A DNA stretch of 64,000 nucleotides from JAISFI01 sp031553775 (lineage in GTDB: Bacteria; Bacteroidota; Bacteroidia; Bacteroidales; Azobacteroidaceae): positions 57,124-121,123 of the forward strand of contig JAVBLA010000048.1 of assembly GCA_031553775.1 (NCBI GenBank). The letters are read 5' to 3'. The notes below the pieces were generated by a model, which saw nothing but the letters and a program-made list of their open reading frames with translations, searched no databases and was not told the origin of the DNA. A program made the translations under genes and the position numbers. Positions 60,698 through 64,000 of the stretch are shown here, piece by piece; the stretch's first letter is position 1, and each line of letters begins with the position of its first letter.

Positions 60698-62626
60698 ATG
60701 AAATCTAAATCTATTATCATTCTGTTTTTTCTTGTTTTTATCCATATTGGAACTCCGGCTCAAAACAATTTTAATTTTTTTTCCACGGAAGATCTGGAAA
60801 ATATCCGGGCATCCGCGCAGACCGGATGGGGAAAGGAAATTGTCGACCATCTCCGTGCCCAGGTAAGGGAACGGGAAGAGCATGATCTGAGAGTTCCTTT
60901 ATTGGAAGGAGGACATTTACATCATTATTTCTGTCCCGTACATAATGTGATGCTCGAATTCGACTGGGATGAGCCTTTCAGGCATTATTGTGATTTATGC
61001 GAAAAATACTGGGAGAATAATAGCCGTTTCGACTGGGCCTGGATCAACCTGGTTCACACGGAAAACCTGAAGTACCTTACGGCGTCCATGTACTTGTATT
61101 TGTCTACACAAGATACTACATACTTGAGGAATATCGTTTCCATGCTGCTCGATTATGCTAATAAGTATCCTACTTACATGGAGCATAATACGAATCGGTT
61201 GCCGACCGCTTTGAACAGTGGACGTATGTTCGGGCAAAGTTTGGATGAAGCAGTCTGGGCAAGCGATGCTGCCAGGGCGTACCTGGCGGCTAAGCCTATT
61301 ATGACGCAGGACGAGATTAAAAGAATCGAAAACGGATACCTGAAAGTATGCGCAGACATGCTCCTGAAACGCAGGGGAGGAGGAAACTGGCAGGTCTGGC
61401 ATAATAGTGGGTTGATCGCTTTGGGGGTTGCCCTCCGGAATGATAGCATCATCCAAATAGCCCTGAACGATCCGCAATGCGGTTATCATGCCCTGATGGA
61501 AAAACATGTGCATAACGATGGCTGGTGGAATGAAGGATCGCCTATTTATCACTATTATCCCCTTCGGGCCATGTTGTTATCTGCTGATGCTGTTCGTTGC
61601 CGGAATATCGATTTATACGACCGGAAATTGTATAATATGTTTGCATCCCCGGCCCTGGGTGTTTATGCTGATTTATTTTTCCCGGCGCATAACGACGGAT
61701 GGTATGGAGAATCGTTGCCGGATCAGGTAAAACTCTACGAAATTGTATATCAGCGTTATAAAGAAGATTCTGTATTGGGGAATGTGCTGAAACAGTGCTA
61801 TCAACGGACCGGAAGAAATATGCCGGAAGCCTTACTTAATAATACGGATCCTGCCTCATTCCGCTCTGGCGGAAGCATGCATTCGGTCTGTTTTGAAGAT
61901 GTAGGTTTCGCTGTTCTCCGTTCAAAAGATAAAACCGTTGTCCTGAAGTACGGACCGCATGGAGGAGGACACGGGCATCCGGACAAACTATCCATCTCCC
62001 TCCATAATGGTAAAAAAGAAATCCTGACCGATATGGGAACATCTGCTTATGGTGTTCCGGATTTTACACAATGGTACCGTAAGACGCTTTCGCATAGTAC
62101 GCTGACTGTCGATGCCGCCGATCAGAAAGAAACCTCCGGAAAATTACTCCGCTTCAAACCGTCTGCCGATGGAGGAGCAGTGGAGGCTGCATCCGGGGAT
62201 GCTTATCCGGGAGTGGATATGCTCCGGAGTATTACACTTAATGGAGATCAGTTGACCGATCTTTTTACTGCTTCTTCAAAAGATATGCATCAATACGACT
62301 ATGTGTTGATGCTGACCGAAAAACCGCTTTTCTCACAACCGGAAGAAGAATCAGTACTCGAAGATGCCCCGGTCTATAAACGTATTGAGAATGTAAAGAA
62401 AATACAAGTAAACCGGACGGTTAGCTTTCGCCTGGAAGATGGTACCGAAATCCGGATACAGTCGCTAACCGGTGGTCCGTTCGATGTATTTACCGGGGAG
62501 GCGCCCGGTATCCCTCCGCGTAATCCGGCATTCAATGCAGTGTATACACCTAAATCTTCTTATCCTTTGATTGTCAGGATAAAAGGAAAGGATATGAAGA
62601 TCAAAACAACCTGGAAAATCAAGTAA
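60698..62626 (+). CDS. Heparinase II/III-family polysaccharide lyase-like protein
   Basis: The 643-residue secreted protein has a signal peptide (IIILFFLVFIHIGTPAQ). An N-terminal alpha/alpha toroid follows (HYFCPVHNVMLEFDWDEPFRHYC, NRLPTALNSGRMFG, GNWQVWHNSGLIALG, HNDGWWNEGSPIYHYYPL), then the heparinase II/III-like beta-sandwich (YGPHGGGHGHPDKLSISL, TQWYRKTLSHSTLTVD). Conserved Asn/His/Tyr positions for beta-elimination are present. It should cleave at uronic acids and leave unsaturated ends. The exact PL family is uncertain. Start 60698 is chosen because an earlier in-frame ATG (60632) lies inside the operator, upstream of the promoter. GH88 follows 23 bp downstream. Confidence 0.88.
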   Translation: MKSKSIIILFFLVFIHIGTPAQNNFNFFSTEDLENIRASAQTGWGKEIVDHLRAQVREREEHDLRVPLLEGGHLHHYFCPVHNVMLEFDWDEPFRHYCDLCEKYWENNSRFDWAWINLVHTENLKYLTASMYLYLSTQDTTYLRNIVSMLLDYANKYPTYMEHNTNRLPTALNSGRMFGQSLDEAVWASDAARAYLAAKPIMTQDEIKRIENGYLKVCADMLLKRRGGGNWQVWHNSGLIALGVALRNDSIIQIALNDPQCGYHALMEKHVHNDGWWNEGSPIYHYYPLRAMLLSADAVRCRNIDLYDRKLYNMFASPALGVYADLFFPAHNDGWYGESLPDQVKLYEIVYQRYKEDSVLGNVLKQCYQRTGRNMPEALLNNTDPASFRSGGSMHSVCFEDVGFAVLRSKDKTVVLKYGPHGGGHGHPDKLSISLHNGKKEILTDMGTSAYGVPDFTQWYRKTLSHSTLTVDAADQKETSGKLLRFKPSADGGAVEAASGDAYPGVDMLRSITLNGDQLTDLFTASSKDMHQYDYVLMLTEKPLFSQPEEESVLEDAPVYKRIENVKKIQVNRTVSFRLEDGTEIRIQSLTGGPFDVFTGEAPGIPPRNPAFNAVYTPKSSYPLIVRIKGKDMKIKTTWKIK

Positions 62627-62649
62627 GTTATATATAAATATTATATCGG

Positions 62650-63834
62650 ATGAAGACAACAACCCTTTTAACGGCCATTCTTAGCCTATCCCTTTTTTCC
62701 TGTCAGCCTAAAGACTTGTTCCGTGCCACGGATGCATTGGATTATTGCAATACACAGATACATAAAACAATTGCAGAGATAGGTGATACCTGTTTGTTAC
62801 CCAACAATATTATGGACAGTCTTTCCCATTGGAAACTATCTTCTATAGATGCTTGGACCAGTGGTTTCTGGCCGGGAATCCTTTGGTATGATTATGAATA
62901 TACCAAAGATGAAAATATCAGAAAACATGCGGAGCATTATACCGGATTACTGGAACCCTTGTCTCTTCGGAAAGCACGCGACCACGACCTCGGATTCCAA
63001 ATCTTTTGCAGTTATGGAAATGCTTTTCGTTTGACCGGGGAAGAGAAATATAAAGAAGTTATTATCCGCACTGCCGATAGCCTGACGGCTCTTTTTAATC
63101 CGATGGTTGGAACTCTTTGTTCCTGGCCGGGATTCGGACGGCGAATGGGATGGCCTCATAATACGATCATTGATAACATGATGAATCTGGAAATGCTTTT
63201 TTGGGCCTCTAAAAACGGAGGTAGTCAAAGGCTGTATAATATCGCTCTTTCCCATGCCGACGTAACCATGAAAAATCATTTCCGCGAAGATGGCTCTTGT
63301 TTCCATGTAGCTGTATATGATACAATTACCGGACAGTTTATCAAAGGGGTAGCTCATCAGGGACATGCCGACGATAGTTTCTGGACACGCGGCCAGGCCT
63401 GGGGAATTTACGGATTTACGGTAGTTTACAGGGAAACAAAAGACAAGAAATATCTGCGTTTTGTAGAAAAAATCGCCGATGCCTATCTGAATCGCCTTCC
63501 CGATGACTATATTCCCTATTGGGACTTTGATGCTCCCGGAATTCCGGATGAACCCCGGGATGCTTCTGCCGCTGCAATTGCTGCTTCTGCCTTACTGGAA
63601 TTATCCGGTTTGGAAGATAATCCCTCTGCTGCCGAAAAGTATCAATCTGCAGCTATTAAAATGTTAAAGACACTTAGTTCTTCCGATTATCAGAGTGGTG
63701 ATAGCAAGCCCTCGTTTTTACTGCATTGCACTGGACATAAACCTAATAATTCGGAAGTAAACGCGTCTCTGGCTTATGCCGATTATTATTATATAGAGGC
63801 ATTGAATCGTTTAAGAAAATTTGAAGATAAATAG
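62650..63834 (+). CDS. GH88 unsaturated glucuronyl hydrolase
   Basis: The 394-residue lipoprotein (ILSLSLFSCQPKD) has an alpha/alpha-barrel GH88 domain. The two catalytic aspartates are Asp113 in RDHDLGFQIF and Asp175 in NTIIDNMMNLEMLFW; their 62-residue spacing agrees with characterised GH88 enzymes. TRGQAWGIYGFTVVYRET and FDAPGIPDEPRDASAAAIAASALLEL are further family motifs. It hydrolyses the unsaturated uronic acid left by a lyase, here most likely the product of the gene just upstream (23-bp gap, same transcript). Together with the GH105 domain at 54-55 kb, the locus has two such activities. Confidence 0.92.
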   Translation: MKTTTLLTAILSLSLFSCQPKDLFRATDALDYCNTQIHKTIAEIGDTCLLPNNIMDSLSHWKLSSIDAWTSGFWPGILWYDYEYTKDENIRKHAEHYTGLLEPLSLRKARDHDLGFQIFCSYGNAFRLTGEEKYKEVIIRTADSLTALFNPMVGTLCSWPGFGRRMGWPHNTIIDNMMNLEMLFWASKNGGSQRLYNIALSHADVTMKNHFREDGSCFHVAVYDTITGQFIKGVAHQGHADDSFWTRGQAWGIYGFTVVYRETKDKKYLRFVEKIADAYLNRLPDDYIPYWDFDAPGIPDEPRDASAAAIAASALLELSGLEDNPSAAEKYQSAAIKMLKTLSSSDYQSGDSKPSFLLHCTGHKPNNSEVNASLAYADYYYIEALNRLRKFEDK

Positions 63835-63887
63835 TTTAGTTTTGAGTATTATTCACATCGGGAACTATTTGAAGGTTTTTAATTAAA

Positions 63888-63903
63888 CAAGGCTGTCGCC
63901 TTG
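63888..63903. repeat. Palindrome CAAGGC-TGTC-GCCTTG
   Basis: Six-bp arms with a 4-nt loop, the first of a group of related palindromes after the GH88 gene. It could act as a terminator part or as a dispersed repeat unit. Confidence 0.6.
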
Positions 63904-63932
63904 GAGGATATTTTTTAAAATTACAAATAGGT

Positions 63933-63948
63933 CAAGGCTACCGCCTTG
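63933..63948. repeat. Palindrome CAAGGC-TACC-GCCTTG
   Basis: A second copy of the same 16-bp palindrome, 45 bp after the first, with the loop changed from TGTC to TACC while the arms stay intact. A further copy (CAAGGCTG) starts at 63993 and is cut by the window edge. Confidence 0.65.
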
Positions 63949-63955
63949 AGATTAT

Positions 63956-63983
63956 ATCCTTTTTGTCTTGAAACAAAAAGGAT
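63956..63983. repeat. Ten-bp stem hairpin ATCCTTTTTG/CAAAAAGGAT
   Basis: Perfect 10-bp arms around the loop TCTTGAAA, placed between two CAAGGC palindromes. The motif with TTTTGTCTTGAAACAAAA is known as an abundant intergenic repeat in Bacteroidota genomes. It may serve as the terminator for the lyase-GH88 unit. Confidence 0.65.
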
Positions 63984-64000
63984 CAAAAAATTCAAGGCTG

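Noticed and set aside
61499..61509. A copy of the operator 11-mer (as GAAAAACATGT) inside the lyase gene
   Set aside because: Single copy in coding sequence, opposite orientation, no partner 21 bp away and no promoter nearby; likely chance.
63888..64000. CAAGGC palindromes considered as a CRISPR array
   Set aside because: Repeats are only 16 bp, spacing is uneven, a different hairpin lies between them and no cas genes are present.

Overview
The window is chromosomal DNA of a Bacteroidota member, almost certainly order Bacteroidales. Four things support this. A SusC/SusD pair sits in a polysaccharide utilisation locus. Promoters fit the Bacteroides consensus TTTG-N20-TAnnTTTG. Complex I genes form a nuoA-B-CD-H-I-J-K-L-M-N operon without nuoEFG. 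Two secreted proteins end in type IX secretion system (T9SS) tails. Genus cannot be fixed from the sequence alone. No tRNA, rRNA, CRISPR array or intact transposon was seen.

Left third (1-23 kb), nearly all on the minus strand, is housekeeping. It holds a galM plus sugar-transporter pair (82-2475), a phosphoethanolamine-transferase-like gene coupled to topB (2593-6047), a Ton energising operon exbB-exbD-exbD-tonB followed by a small membrane protein, a PstS-like lipoprotein and a TPR protein (6118-11963), and the complete 11-function complex I operon (12348-22527) behind a consensus promoter.

Right two thirds (23-64 kb) is a large carbohydrate locus, mostly on the plus strand. An AraC-type regulator (minus) diverges from a sugar porter, a GH2-like enzyme, a DUF5107/TPR protein and an ELWxxDGT-repeat secreted protein. 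After a strong terminator come SusC, SusD and a surface lipoprotein. Then follow a LamG-GH30 enzyme with a T9SS tail, an unrecognised Asp-rich secreted protein, a GH2-like enzyme, a small beta-barrel, a second GH30, another GH2-like enzyme, a divergent GDPD, an SGNH-GH105 fusion and a GH2. An Rpn-type nuclease gene, an esterase and a minus-strand ECF sigma/putative anti-sigma pair precede a heparinase II/III-like lyase and a GH88.

The enzyme set (endo-GH30s, a lyase, two hydrolases for unsaturated uronic acids, several exo-type GH2 enzymes, two esterase folds and a phosphodiesterase-like protein) points to a branched, esterified, uronic-acid-containing glycan, possibly with phosphodiester groups. 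The substrate is not determined. Identical or near-identical 11-bp half-sites, spaced 21 bp apart and placed 25 bp before the -7 element, occur at both the porter promoter and the lyase promoter about 36 kb away. This suggests one regulator, probably the local AraC protein, controls both ends of the locus.

Short AT-rich tandem repeats with a 7-bp period fill most long spacers and in places run into coding ends. Several larger palindromic repeats lie at 12.2, 40.2 and 63.9 kb.
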